Assembly: GCA_001983455.1 (NCBI GenBank)
Contig: LJDB01000100.1
Span: 1 to 44,730 of the forward strand
Direction of reading: 5' to 3'
Source: Candidatus Epulonipiscium fishelsonii
Lineage (GTDB): Bacteria; Bacillota; Clostridia; Lachnospirales; Cellulosilyticaceae
Length of the DNA: 44,730 nucleotides
In this document: positions 33,665-42,468 of the stretch, in pieces
How the letters are laid out: each line of letters begins with the position of its first letter
Numbering within the stretch: position 1 is the stretch's first letter
Translations under genes and position numbers: made by a program
Notes under the pieces: model-generated
Databases searched by the model: none
What the model was told of the DNA's origin: nothing
What the model saw: the letters and a program-made list of their open reading frames with translations, nothing else

Positions 33665-33693
33665 TTGACAAAGATATACTCCCGTATTATAAT
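33665..33693 (+). promoter_or_regulatory. Consensus sigma-A promoter for the partner-switching operon
   Basis: TTGACA (33665-33670), exactly 17 bases, TATAAT (33688-33693). It is the best promoter in the window, 78 bases before the STAS gene. Confidence 0.9.
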
Positions 33694-33771
33694 TTTAATA
33701 TAATTAAATAAATAATGAATTAGTTAAAATCAAGCTTTATTTCATTATTACAAATAAGGAGGATATTTTTT

Positions 33772-34071
33772 ATGACATTTGAAAAAAATTTAACGAATTC
33801 TACTCTTCAAATAAAATTAAAGGGAAGATTGGATGCCACAACAACACCTAGGTTAGAAATGGAGTTAAATGAAGATTTAAAGGTAATAAAAAAATTAATT
33901 TTTGATTTTAAAGATTTAAATTATCTTTCATCAGCTGGATTACGTGTCATTTTAACAGCACAAAAGATTATGAATAAACAAGGAAGTATGGTTATAAAAA
34001 ATGTTAACAGTACAATTATGGAAATATTTGAAAGCACAGGGTTTATTGATATTTTAACCATTGAAAATTAA
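33772..34071 (+). CDS. STAS-domain anti-sigma factor antagonist (SpoIIAA/RsbV type)
   Basis: A protein of 99 residues. The STAS core reads LIFDFKDLNYLSSAGLRVILTAQK; Ser54 aligns with the phosphorylated Ser58 of SpoIIAA. RLDATTTPRLE is the family opening. When unphosphorylated it should bind and neutralise the HATPase partner encoded two genes on. AAGGAGG lies close before ATG 33772. It is co-transcribed with its phosphatase and kinase. Confidence 0.92.
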   Translation: MTFEKNLTNSTLQIKLKGRLDATTTPRLEMELNEDLKVIKKLIFDFKDLNYLSSAGLRVILTAQKIMNKQGSMVIKNVNSTIMEIFESTGFIDILTIEN

Positions 34072-34092
34072 AAAAAGGATAAGAAAAAACAG

Positions 34093-36498
34093 ATGGAAAT
34101 ATTAAAACTAATTATTACACTAGTTGTGCCTATAATTGTTTCTATTATTTTATATAAATTCGTTCCTTTTAAAAATTTTAAACCTATGTATGAGCAAATT
34201 ATCATAGGTTTAATTTTTGGCATTATGGTAATGCTTGATAATTTTTTTAGTGTATATATCCAGGGGATTCTTATCAATGTAAGTACTAGTATTGTATTGT
34301 GTGCTGGGTTAATTTTTGGAGCACCTGCTGGTATTATTGCTGGTATTATTGGGGGTGTACATAGATGTTTAACTTTTTCGCAAGGAGTAGGAGTATATTC
34401 CCAATTTATAGGAGGATTTATTACTATATTTGCAGGAGTTTGTAGTGCAAGCTTACGAGTTTATATGCTTAAGAATAAAAGGCCAACCTTGTCCCAAGGT
34501 ATTTTTACAGTTATTGTAATAGAAATAATCTATATTTTGATACTTTTTACAACTCATATATTTGACATGCGTGAAATATTTTTAGCTATACGAATAGCTA
34601 CTATTCCGCAAATTATTTTTAATATAATAATTATAGGTATTCTATTAAAAATATTACCGTTAATTGTTGTAGAAGTTAAAACATACAAATCTGAGAAAAA
34701 AAGCATTTCACAAGTATTTCATAAGGGAGTATTCATTTGTCTATTTATGGTTTTTATTGCTACATCATCTTTTAACTGGTGGATAGTAACAGAAGTTTCA
34801 AAGACGGATACTTCCAACTTACTAGAGGTAAATATAAAGGACATAAAACAAGATCTTGTAGAAGCTTTGGAAACCAACATAGTATACACAGCTCAAACTA
34901 TAGCAAATAATCTTAGTGTATTGGATCAAATTACAAACCAAAATTTATTAAAGCAAGCTTCTGCTTTCAATCTTACAGAAATTAATGTTATAAATGAAGA
35001 CGGAATAGTAAGTGCTTCGACAGATGAACAACTAGTCGGTTTTGTTATGAGTAGTGCAGAGAAACCAAAAGAATTTTTAGTTTTATTGGATGGCACAACT
35101 AAAAGCTTTTCTCAAGATGAAAGATTAAGAGGAATTAACGATGGACTGTATAGAAAATATACAGGAGTTCCATTAGCTAATGGAGGATTTGTACAAATTG
35201 GCTATGATCCACAGAGGTTACAACTAGAAATATCATATGTAGCAAAACATATTACTAACAATCGTCATATCGGCCAAAATGGATATCCCATAATTGCAGG
35301 TGTAAATTATGACGTTATTAGTTCAATTTTTAATTCCGAGGAAATTTTACAATTTGAAGTCGAAAAAGATTTGGCTGACATTGGGCAATGTGAAAAATTT
35401 TCATTAAATATGGGTGATGTTCCTTATTTTGGCATGTATGTAATGGCATATAACAATTATATAATTGGCCTTATACCTGAAGATGATGTATTCTTTTCAA
35501 GAGACGTATCTTTATTTTCCACAGTATGTTTTGAAATAATAAAATATGGGATAATATTTATTGTGATTTATATACTAATTAACAAATTAATTTTAGATAA
35601 TGTAGAACGAATAAACTACTCTTTAGATAAAGTTATAAGTGGTGACTTAGAGGTTATCGTTGACGAAAACTCTCTGGAAGAATTTTATTCTTTAGCCCAT
35701 GGAATAAATTGTACTTTATCGGCATTAAAGCACTTTATTACTGTAGCTGAGACACAAATAGACCAAGAATTAGAATTTGCAAGGTCAATTCAATATTCAG
35801 CTTTACCTCATTTTTTTCCAAACAAAGAAGAGTTTAGTTTATATGCTTCAATGAATACAGCAAAAGAAGTTGGTGGAGATTTTTATGATTTTTATTTTCT
35901 AAATGAAAATAGACTAGCGTTTATGGTTGCAGATGTTTCTGGAAAAGGAATTCCTGCTGCAATGTTTATGATGACATCTAAAACTTTAATTAAAAGTCTC
36001 GTGGAAACTGGCAATGAAATTAGTAAAGTTTTTACTTTAGCAAATGAAAAGCTCTGTGAAAATAATGATGCTAATATGTTTGTAACAGCTTGGCTTGGAA
36101 TTATTAATTTGGAAACGGGTTTTGTAGAGTATGTAAATGCGGGACATAATCCTCCTTTAATTAGATGTAAGGGTGAACAATTTGAATATTTGAAAACAAG
36201 AGCTGGTTTTGTATTAGGTGGGATGGAAGGAATGAAATATAGAAAATATGAAATTCAATTAAATCCAGGAGATGAAATATACCTATATACAGACGGAGTA
36301 ACTGAGGCAATAAATCTTGAAAATGAACTATATGGTGAAGATAAATTGAAAAATACATTAGACAGTATGGATAATTTTAATGCAAAGCAAATTTGTGAGA
36401 GAATATTAACAGATGTAAACCAATTTGCGGGAAAAGCTCCACAATTTGATGATATCACAATGTTATATTTAAAACTTAAAGGAGAATCAGATGTATGA
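34093..36498 (+). CDS. Membrane-bound PP2C (SpoIIE-type) phosphatase with 5TM sensor
   Basis: A protein of 801 residues. Residues 1-200 are six or so membrane helices with MVMLDNFFSVYIQG and IFGAPAGIIAGIIGGVHRC, characteristic of the 5TM-5TMR_LYT sensor domain. A further helix near 210-230 is followed by an external region of about 230 residues that may be a Cache-like ligand domain, another helix near 475-500, a linker, and the SpoIIE/RsbU phosphatase (about 565-795) with VGGDFYDFYF, VADVSGKGIPAAMFM, LYTDGVTEA and QFDDITMLYL providing the metal-binding Asp residues. It should dephosphorylate the STAS protein upon sensing an external signal. The AAGGA ribosome site is unusually far (about 12 bases) from ATG 34093. 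Its TGA overlaps the next ATG. Confidence 0.92.
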   Translation: MEILKLIITLVVPIIVSIILYKFVPFKNFKPMYEQIIIGLIFGIMVMLDNFFSVYIQGILINVSTSIVLCAGLIFGAPAGIIAGIIGGVHRCLTFSQGVGVYSQFIGGFITIFAGVCSASLRVYMLKNKRPTLSQGIFTVIVIEIIYILILFTTHIFDMREIFLAIRIATIPQIIFNIIIIGILLKILPLIVVEVKTYKSEKKSISQVFHKGVFICLFMVFIATSSFNWWIVTEVSKTDTSNLLEVNIKDIKQDLVEALETNIVYTAQTIANNLSVLDQITNQNLLKQASAFNLTEINVINEDGIVSASTDEQLVGFVMSSAEKPKEFLVLLDGTTKSFSQDERLRGINDGLYRKYTGVPLANGGFVQIGYDPQRLQLEISYVAKHITNNRHIGQNGYPIIAGVNYDVISSIFNSEEILQFEVEKDLADIGQCEKFSLNMGDVPYFGMYVMAYNNYIIGLIPEDDVFFSRDVSLFSTVCFEIIKYGIIFIVIYILINKLILDNVERINYSLDKVISGDLEVIVDENSLEEFYSLAHGINCTLSALKHFITVAETQIDQELEFARSIQYSALPHFFPNKEEFSLYASMNTAKEVGGDFYDFYFLNENRLAFMVADVSGKGIPAAMFMMTSKTLIKSLVETGNEISKVFTLANEKLCENNDANMFVTAWLGIINLETGFVEYVNAGHNPPLIRCKGEQFEYLKTRAGFVLGGMEGMKYRKYEIQLNPGDEIYLYTDGVTEAINLENELYGEDKLKNTLDSMDNFNAKQICERILTDVNQFAGKAPQFDDITMLYLKLKGESDV

Positions 36499-36908
36499 AG
36501 GAAATGACAGTCAAAGGAACGATTGAAAATATTGATAAAATAACAGAATTTGTAAATGCTCAGCTGAACAAACTTGATTGTCCACCAAAAACTCAAGTAC
36601 AAATTGATATTGCTATTGATGAATTATTTAGTAATATTGCACGTTATGCTTACAATCCATCCATTGGTCTAGTTACTGTAAAAGTTGAAATATTAGAGGA
36701 AAATTTAGCAGTTATTATCACATTTATTGATAACGGGAAGCCACATGACCCACTACGAAGAAAAGACCCAGATGTAACTCTTTCAGCTGATGAAAGAGAA
36801 ATTGGAGGATTGGGAATATTTATGGTAAAGAAAAGTATGGATAAGATTTCGTATGAGTATAAAAATGGGCAAAATGTTCTCAGCATACAAAAGAATATAC
36901 AAAAATAA
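36495..36908 (+). CDS. HATPase serine kinase / anti-sigma factor (RsbW/SpoIIAB type)
   Basis: A protein of 137 residues. The N-box DIAIDELFSNIARYAY carries Glu43 and Asn47, the G1 box is FIDNGKPHDPL and the G2 box GGLGIFMVKKSMD. It should phosphorylate the STAS partner and hold a target protein, classically a sigma factor. ATGA start/stop overlap with the phosphatase gene implies tight coupling. No sigma factor gene follows; the operon ends at a terminator. Confidence 0.93.
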   Translation: MKEMTVKGTIENIDKITEFVNAQLNKLDCPPKTQVQIDIAIDELFSNIARYAYNPSIGLVTVKVEILEENLAVIITFIDNGKPHDPLRRKDPDVTLSADEREIGGLGIFMVKKSMDKISYEYKNGQNVLSIQKNIQK

Positions 36909-36963
36909 CCTTTTATAAATTATGCAAATAAAACTATCTCGTACATATACTATTCTTGATGAA

Positions 36964-37003
36964 AAACTCCCTTCTAGGCTAAAGCTCAAAGAAGGGAGTT
37001 TCT
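36964..37003 (+). terminator. Terminator after the partner-switching operon
   Basis: AAACTCCCTTCT (36964-36975) pairs with AGAAGGGAGTTT (36990-37001), 12 bp, followed by CTTGC. The loop may form a small extra stem. Confidence 0.75.
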
Positions 37004-37099
37004 TGCGTACTTCTTAAAATTTCTAGGTATTTCTCTTTGGGCTGTTCTGTCCCTGAATACTATCTAAATTATAATGTTTAAAATTTTTTTGTAATATTA

Positions 37100-37128
37100 T
37101 TGACATTCCTGTTATAATATGATACTAT
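37100..37128 (+). promoter_or_regulatory. tRNA operon promoter
   Basis: TTGACA (37100-37105), 17-base spacer, TACTAT (37123-37128), starting transcription about 20 bases before tRNA-Gly. Confidence 0.75.
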
Positions 37129-37154
37129 AATAAAGTATTTTAAGTAAGTAATGT

Positions 37155-37226
37155 GCGTGAATGGCTCAGTGGTAGAGCATCTCCTTGCCAAGGAGAGGGT
37201 CGCGGGTTCGACTCCCGTTTCACGCT
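37155..37226 (+). tRNA. tRNA-Gly (anticodon GCC)
   Basis: 72 bases. The acceptor stem GCGTGAA pairs with TTCACGC with T as discriminator base. The D-arm is GCTC...GAGC, the anticodon arm TCTCC-TTGCCAA-GGAGA with anticodon GCC, and the T-loop TTCGACT. CCA is not encoded. Confidence 0.97.
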
Positions 37227-37231
37227 CTTAT

Positions 37232-37306
37232 CGGGGTGTGGCTCAGTTTGGCTAGAGTGCCTGATTTGGGTTCAGGAGGCCGCAGGTTCGAGTCCTGTCA
37301 CCCCGA
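37232..37306 (+). tRNA. tRNA-Pro (anticodon TGG)
   Basis: 75 bases, 5 bases after tRNA-Gly. The acceptor CGGGGTG pairs with CACCCCG, discriminator A. The anticodon stem is CCTGA/TCAGG around loop TTTGGGT, giving anticodon TGG. T-loop TTCGAGT. CCA is not encoded. Confidence 0.97.
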
Positions 37307-37314
37307 TTAAAACG

Positions 37315-37350
37315 AAAAACGTCTATTCAATTGAATAGGCGTTTTTTTTT
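37315..37350 (+). terminator. Terminator of the tRNA operon
   Basis: AAAAACGTCTATTC (37315-37328) pairs with GAATAGGCGTTTTT (37333-37346), with a G-T pair and a 4-base loop, followed by T4. Confidence 0.93.
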
Positions 37351-37396
37351 ATACATATTTAAGCTAATTATGATAGTAATCATAATTAAACTATGA

Positions 37397-37425
37397 TAAA
37401 ATAAATTGAAAGGCACTTTCGATAT
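37397..37425 (+). promoter_or_regulatory. Possible sigma-D (motility) type promoter for the chemoreceptor
   Basis: TTCGATAT (37418-37425) matches 6 of 8 bases of the sigma-D -10 (GCCGATAT). TAAA boxes occur at 37397 and 37402, giving spacers of 17 and 12 rather than the usual 15, so the match is partial. Confidence 0.3.
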
Positions 37426-37503
37426 AAATGATAATAAGAAAAGCATTTTATTACCATATTTTTATTATGAATAAAAAATATCACAACAAATGGAGGACGA
37501 TTA

Positions 37504-38943
37504 ATGTTTAAAGAAAAAGCTATTTTAAAATATTTGGAAAATAAAATAAATAATGAACCTAAATTTGATAAGAAAAGTTCCCTATTATATGATGTAATAG
37601 ATAATATATTAAAAATTAATCGGGAGATTTATGAAAATACGATAGTTGCAACAAAGAAAGTTTCTGAAATAAGTGTAATAGGGTTAAATTTAGAATTTGA
37701 TGCACAAGTATTAGATAATATATCAAAGGTTTTTATCAATTCAATTGAAACAAATCTAGGTTTGACAGAGGAAGTTAGTGCTACTCTTAATATGCTTACA
37801 GGAGCTATGATGCAAACTAATAAAGGTCTAGACAAAATTTCTAAGAACTTTATCAAACTAGAAAAAATAAGCCAATCAAATGGTGAAGATTTAGAAAACA
37901 TTAAAGACATTAATAGTTTAGTTGTAGATAAAGTAAAAGATGTTGAGCAAAACATATTAAGTTTGTCTACCATATCTGATGAAGTTGATGAAATTGTTAA
38001 AGGGGTTCGAAGTATTGCTGAACAAACTAATTTATTAGCTTTAAACGCAAGCATTGAAGCTGCCCGAGCAGGAGAGCAAGGAAAAGGCTTTGCTGTTGTG
38101 GCAAATGAAATAAGAAAACTTGCCGAGGATACAAAATCTAGACTATCTAATATGGAAGATTTTACTAAGGACATAAGACAATCCACAGACAAAGGAGTTA
38201 CAAGTGTAAATGAAACTACACAATTAATAAGTGATATATCAAATAAAATAATTATTTTAAATGACAGATTTCAAGATAACTTCCTTGCAAATCATGACAC
38301 CATAATGGAAGTTAAAACAATTAATAAGACTATACACCAAGCCACAAACTCCATAACCGACATTAATGAAGCTATTTCAACAGTTGCTATAGAAACAGAA
38401 ATTGTGAATATGCAAACATCCTCTTTAGAGTCAAAAATTAATCAATTATATGAAAATGCAAACAGCCTAAATCAGATTGAAAGTGAAGCTTTGGACGCAA
38501 TGAAACAAATTACAAGAAAAATAACTATGTTGACAGTGCCATTATCTAACAAAGAATTTATAACCAAAATAGAGGAGGCTATTGTTGCACATAAAGAATG
38601 GTTAAACAAAGTTATGACTATGGTAGAAACACAAGTACCTGTTGCCGTTCAAGTAAATGGTAGTAAATGCGAATTTGGAAATTTTTATGAGAGTATAATT
38701 ATAAATAACCCCGATATAAAAGAAAAATGGTATGGAATTTCATCTGTTCATTTAAAACTACATAAACAAGGATATATAGTAATTGAAGCAATATATAAAA
38801 AAGATTTTGAAGCTGCTCAAAAAGGAGCTAAACTTGCAGAAGAATGTTCTAAAGAGATAACAGGGATGTTAAATGAAATAATTAATATTGTAAAAAAATA
38901 TGATGCTGAAGGCAAATCATTATTTAAAGTACGTATTTCATAA
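37504..38943 (+). CDS. Soluble methyl-accepting chemotaxis protein with C-terminal CZB zinc domain
   Basis: A protein of 479 residues with no membrane segment. The highly conserved signalling tip ([20 protein letters not shown] and [18 protein letters not shown]) lies at about 170-210. The C-terminal 120 residues are a CZB domain: [17 protein letters not shown] and HLKLHKQG supply the zinc-binding His and Cys ligands. CZB receptors sense cytoplasmic zinc-linked signals such as oxidants (HOCl) in known cases. The N-terminal 140 residues are helical without a recognised sensor. GGAGG lies 7 bases before ATG 37504. No che genes are nearby, so this is an orphan receptor. Confidence 0.92.
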   Translation: MFKEKAILKYLENKINNEPKFDKKSSLLYDVIDNILKINREIYENTIVATKKVSEISVIGLNLEFDAQVLDNISKVFINSIETNLGLTEEVSATLNMLTGAMMQTNKGLDKISKNFIKLEKISQSNGEDLENIKDINSLVVDKVKDVEQNILSLSTISDEVDEIVKGVRSIAEQTNLLALNASIEAARAGEQGKGFAVVANEIRKLAEDTKSRLSNMEDFTKDIRQSTDKGVTSVNETTQLISDISNKIIILNDRFQDNFLANHDTIMEVKTINKTIHQATNSITDINEAISTVAIETEIVNMQTSSLESKINQLYENANSLNQIESEALDAMKQITRKITMLTVPLSNKEFITKIEEAIVAHKEWLNKVMTMVETQVPVAVQVNGSKCEFGNFYESIIINNPDIKEKWYGISSVHLKLHKQGYIVIEAIYKKDFEAAQKGAKLAEECSKEITGMLNEIINIVKKYDAEGKSLFKVRIS

Positions 38944-39000
38944 TTAGTCTGTGCCTATATCTTTAGATGGCCCATCTCACATATATCCCACAAATGTTAT

Positions 39001-39023
39001 AGGGGTGAATAATGTTCACCCCT
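39001..39023. terminator. Shared hairpin between the chemoreceptor and GntR genes
   Basis: AGGGGTGAA (39001-39009) pairs with TTCACCCCT (39015-39023), 9 bp with a 5-base loop, between convergent genes. T-runs are poor on both sides. Confidence 0.55.
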
Positions 39024-39027
39024 TATA

Positions 39028-39705
39028 TTATATAATTAGAACATTTGAAGTCGAAAGCAATTTTATATTTTTAAATAAAGCTTCTAGTGCTTGTAACGAC
39101 AATTGTTCATTTCCACTAGCGATTTGTTTCATCAAATCACTATGGGCAGCGTTAATCTCTCTAGTAATATCTACATTGAAATGATATTGCATGTAATATA
39201 ATCGTCTTGCCAAAGGTTGCAATGGCATAAGTGCTGTTTTTGCAAAGATGTTTCTGGCACAATCTCCAGCAAATAAATTAAATTCATAGTCTATACGTAT
39301 AGAACTTAAAGCATCCATTGCTGTTGTTGCTTTATCGTATTCTGTTGCAAGCTTTAAAAATTGTTCTCGTTCGCTTGGCGTAGAAAATTTAGTAGCACGC
39401 ATAATCACAAGTTTCTCCAATATATTTCTTACTTCCATCTGTAATGCACAATCCTCCAGCCTAACCTTAGCGATATTAATTCCATGCCTAGGGATTATTT
39501 CAACCAGTGTAGCAAGCTCCAATTTTTTTAAGGCCTCTCTTACAGGAGTTCGCCCAATTCCAGAAAATGTACTAAGTTCTGCTTCAGAATAAGTTTGCCC
39601 TGGCTTTAGCTCCAAAGTAACAATTCCTTCCTCCAAAATTTCATACGCTTTAGTAGTTAAGTTTGAATATTTCTTTTCGTTATAATAATCAATATATTTA
39701 TACAT
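39028..39705 (-). CDS. GntR family regulator, FadR/FCD subfamily
   Basis: A protein of 225 residues. The N-terminal winged helix is clear (LKPGQTYSEAELSTFSGIGRTPVREALKKLE, written here across its conserved parts: PGQ, SE-EL and GRTPVREAL). The C-terminal helical FCD domain, residues about 90-215, normally binds a small organic acid through a metal held by Asp/His residues. GGAG lies 9 bases before ATG 39705. It is divergent from the enolase-like operon 240 bases away and is the obvious local regulator of it. A leftward extended -10 (TGGTAAAAT, box at 39791-39796) may be its promoter. Confidence 0.93.
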   Translation of the reverse strand: MYKYIDYYNEKKYSNLTTKAYEILEEGIVTLELKPGQTYSEAELSTFSGIGRTPVREALKKLELATLVEIIPRHGINIAKVRLEDCALQMEVRNILEKLVIMRATKFSTPSEREQFLKLATEYDKATTAMDALSSIRIDYEFNLFAGDCARNIFAKTALMPLQPLARRLYYMQYHFNVDITREINAAHSDLMKQIASGNEQLSLQALEALFKNIKLLSTSNVLII

Positions 39706-39878
39706 GTTTCAATTCTCCTTTTTGTTATATAACTTTTCTAGAGCTATCTATCTTTTTCATACTCCAAATTTACGCCTAGTAAATACTACAATTTTACCAT
39801 AGTGAAAAATCATTATATAAAATATGTCATAAAAAATTTAATAAAATTTATGGATATAATAGAAAATTTTAAACTTTG

Positions 39879-39907
39879 TTGCAAGACTAATATATTCATG
39901 ATATATT
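39879..39907 (+). promoter_or_regulatory. Promoter of the catabolic operon
   Basis: TTGCAA (39879-39884), exactly 17 bases, TATATT (39902-39907); start of transcription near 39914 and the first gene at 39946. Confidence 0.7.
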
Positions 39908-39908
39908 A
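39888..39908. promoter_or_regulatory. Palindromic operator candidate covering the promoter spacer and -10
   Basis: TAATATAT (39888-39895) and ATATATTA (39901-39908) are perfect inverted arms around TCATG. A protein bound here would block RNA polymerase directly. The adjacent divergent GntR/FCD protein, a dimer, is the likely ligand. The A/T composition means chance cannot be dismissed. Confidence 0.55.
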
Positions 39909-39945
39909 CAAATATATAATAAATATATTTTGGGAGGAAATTTTT

Positions 39946-41073
39946 ATGAAAGCATTAACAATTAAAAAAGTAGAGTTTTTTATGACTGGTGACGAAGCTG
40001 CATATCGCCCACGTTGGGCACAATATTTAAACGATATCTTTACAACAAATACCATTTGTAGAATTACCACTGAAGATGGATATGTTGGAATTGGTGGAGG
40101 CATCACATATTGTGAAGAGCGTTTTGACCCATCAATGATGGAAACAGGAATTTTGTATGTTCCTGGACTAATTGGGAAGTCAGCTCTAGACAGAGAAGCA
40201 ATTTGGAGCTGGATGTCACAAAGACCAACACTTATTCCACTACCTGCTATGTCAATGATAGATATTGCACTTTGGGACCTAGTAGGTAAATATGCAAAAC
40301 TTCCAATTTACCAATTGCTTGGAGCTTCCAGAGATAAAATTTTATCTTATGCTTCAACTCCTTTATATGATACAGATGAAGAATATATGCAATATATTGA
40401 TGATTCAATAGCAGAAGGATTTAAGGCAATTAAAATTCATCCATATACAATTTTTGAAAAAGATTATGAGCTAGTAAAAAACATTCAAAAAAATTATGCT
40501 GGCAAAATTAAGTTTATGTTGGACCCAGACGCACAATATAACCGAGAAGAAGCTTACAAAATGGCAAAACTGCTTGAAGAATATGAATGGGTTTGGTTTG
40601 AAGCTCCACTACCTGATAGAGATTTAGAAGGATATAAATATCTTATTCAACACACGCATGTACCAATTTCTTGTGGAGGAAACACTCTTACTTCTCTAAT
40701 GGATATTAATGAAGGAATTAAAAAAGGTGCTTGGACTGATGTTAGGGTGGATATTACTGGATGTGGAGGATTTACTGGTATTCGTAAAATCGTAGCCCTT
40801 GCACAAGCAAACAATATGCGTTGTGAAATGCAATCTTGGGGAGCAACTCTTACACAAGCTGCAAACTTGCACATGATGCTTGCATGCAATAACACTAGTT
40901 ACTTTGAGCAAGCTTTCCCATACGAACCTTTTGAAATAGGGTCAAAAACTGTTATTCGTACAGATAAAGACGGATATGTGCATGCACCTGAAGGATATGG
41001 GTTGGGAATTGAAATGGATTGGGACGAAATTGATAGATTAACAATTAAAAAATATGATTCAAGTGAGGTGTAA
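39946..41073 (+). CDS. Enolase-superfamily enzyme (mandelate racemase / muconate lactonising type) with unusual active site
   Basis: A protein of 375 residues from ATG 39946, set by GGGAGG 8 bases upstream; an open frame runs back to 39802 but has no ribosome site. The N-terminal capping domain (1-125) is followed by the barrel: LPAMSMIDIALWDLVGK, AIKIHPY with Lys163-x-His165, metal ligands Asp193 (MLDPDAQY) and Glu219 (WFEAPLPD). At the third metal position, where relatives have Gly-Glu, it reads CGGNTLTS (Gly245-Asn246). The late general-base His region reads CEMQSWGA, without His. It probably abstracts an alpha proton from a carboxylate (racemase, epimerase or dehydratase), but the changes leave the reaction open. 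First gene of the operon with an FAD enzyme and a BCCT transporter. Confidence 0.85.
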   Translation: MKALTIKKVEFFMTGDEAAYRPRWAQYLNDIFTTNTICRITTEDGYVGIGGGITYCEERFDPSMMETGILYVPGLIGKSALDREAIWSWMSQRPTLIPLPAMSMIDIALWDLVGKYAKLPIYQLLGASRDKILSYASTPLYDTDEEYMQYIDDSIAEGFKAIKIHPYTIFEKDYELVKNIQKNYAGKIKFMLDPDAQYNREEAYKMAKLLEEYEWVWFEAPLPDRDLEGYKYLIQHTHVPISCGGNTLTSLMDINEGIKKGAWTDVRVDITGCGGFTGIRKIVALAQANNMRCEMQSWGATLTQAANLHMMLACNNTSYFEQAFPYEPFEIGSKTVIRTDKDGYVHAPEGYGLGIEMDWDEIDRLTIKKYDSSEV

Positions 41074-41074
41074 A

Positions 41075-42421
41075 ATGAATAAAAAAGAACAATGGATGCT
41101 GACAAATAATCTTGTAGAAAGTGAACGACTACCTGTTATTCATGACGTGGATGTTGTTGTTGTTGGAGGTGGCCCTGCTGGTGTTGGGGCTACTGTAACA
41201 GCTGCTGAAATGGGATTAAAAACTCTACTTATTGAAAAGTATGGATTTTGTGGAGGTTCGGCTGTAGCGGGAATGTCAGCGACAATTTGCGGACTGTACC
41301 TAACTCATAAACAAGGGCAACCTAACTTTCCACCAAAACAAATTGTGGGAGGATTTACAAAACGTTTTCAAGAAAAATTGCGTGAAAATGGAGGTTTAAC
41401 TGAACCTCAGCTTTATGGAAACACATATTTAGATGTACATGAAACTCGTGTATGGAAGAAAACAGCAGATGAACTGATTACCCAAAGCGGGGCAAGCATA
41501 TTATACCATTCGTATGTAGTTGACATTATAAAGGAAGAAACTCATATAAAAGGTATAGTGGTTGCTACAGATAATGGTATGGGAATTATAAAGTGCAAAA
41601 ATGTAATTGATTCCAGTGGAAATGGAATTGTAGCAGTTATGGCTGGAGAAGATTTTACTTGTGGAAAAGATGGTGTAGTACAAAACCCAACAATTATATT
41701 TAAACTTGGCAACATTGACTATAATAAATTTTGGGATTACTATGGAAAAGACACAATTTGCCATGATGAGTTTTCTGATAAAATCCGTCAAGCCGAAAAA
41801 GAACTTGGAGCAACTTTACCACGTAAAAAAATCTGGACATTTAAAGCAATCAATGACACTGAACTTATAGTAAACGCTACAGCTATAAATCATGATACAG
41901 AAAAATTGAATATGATTTATCCAGAGCATTTTACGTATTCAGAAATTGAAGCAAGAAAACAACTTGAAAGTTATGCAGAATTTTTTAGAAAATACATTCC
42001 AGGGTGTGAAAATGCTTTTATTGGAGAAACTTCTTGTGAAGTAGGAGTTCGTCAAACACGCAGCATCAAATGTAAATATACATTAAAAGATGAAGATGTT
42101 CGTGATTGCAAAATATTTGAGGATGGGATAGTGAAATCATCTTGGCCAATTGAACTACATAGAGGAGAAGCTCCATATTTATATTGGCTTGAAGAGAGAT
42201 ATTACGAAATACCATTTAGTGCATTTCAACCAATTAAAACATCAAACTTAGTAGTCGCTGGAAGGTGCCTGAGTGCAGAACATGCTGCATTGGCTTCTGC
42301 TAGAGTAACTGCTCAATGTTTTGAATATGGTAGAGCTGCTGCAATAGGTGCATATTTAGCACAAAAAGAAGGAGTTGCACTTAACGAGGTTGATGGAAAA
42401 AAAGTTAAACAATTGATGTAA
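41075..42421 (+). CDS. FAD-dependent oxidoreductase (FAD_oxidored, PF12831-like)
   Basis: A protein of 448 residues from ATG 41075; GAGGTG at the end of the previous gene is its ribosome site, one base separates stop and start, and an earlier in-frame ATG at 41054 is inside that gene. The FAD fold opens VDVVVVGGGPAGVGATVTAAEMG and LLIEKYGFCGGSA, and the C-terminal part has LVVAGRCLSAEHAALASARV, typical of the family. No iron-sulphur cysteine cluster is seen. It should oxidise or reduce the carboxylate substrate or its product. It is tightly coupled to the enolase-like gene. Confidence 0.88.
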   Translation: MNKKEQWMLTNNLVESERLPVIHDVDVVVVGGGPAGVGATVTAAEMGLKTLLIEKYGFCGGSAVAGMSATICGLYLTHKQGQPNFPPKQIVGGFTKRFQEKLRENGGLTEPQLYGNTYLDVHETRVWKKTADELITQSGASILYHSYVVDIIKEETHIKGIVVATDNGMGIIKCKNVIDSSGNGIVAVMAGEDFTCGKDGVVQNPTIIFKLGNIDYNKFWDYYGKDTICHDEFSDKIRQAEKELGATLPRKKIWTFKAINDTELIVNATAINHDTEKLNMIYPEHFTYSEIEARKQLESYAEFFRKYIPGCENAFIGETSCEVGVRQTRSIKCKYTLKDEDVRDCKIFEDGIVKSSWPIELHRGEAPYLYWLEERYYEIPFSAFQPIKTSNLVVAGRCLSAEHAALASARVTAQCFEYGRAAAIGAYLAQKEGVALNEVDGKKVKQLM

Positions 42422-42434
42422 TTGATATTATATG

Positions 42435-42468
42435 AAAAAGAGAAATAACGAAAGTTGTTTCTCTTTTT
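42435..42468 (+). terminator. Intra-operon hairpin with GAAA tetraloop (attenuator candidate)
   Basis: AAAAAGAGAAATAAC (42435-42449) pairs with GTTGTTTCTCTTTTT (42454-42468), 15 pairs with one T-G, closing a C(GAAA)G tetraloop, and ending in T5. It lies between the FAD enzyme stop and the BCCT start, so it may lower transporter expression or mark an RNA processing point. Confidence 0.75.

Noticed and set aside
38951-39184. 77-codon plus-strand frame overlapping the GntR gene
   Set aside because: It crosses the convergent hairpin and lies antisense to the GntR coding region.
39802-39945. N-terminal extension of the enolase-like protein (48 extra residues)
   Set aside because: There is no ribosome site at 39802, the stretch contains the promoter and palindrome, and GGGAGG places the start at 39946.
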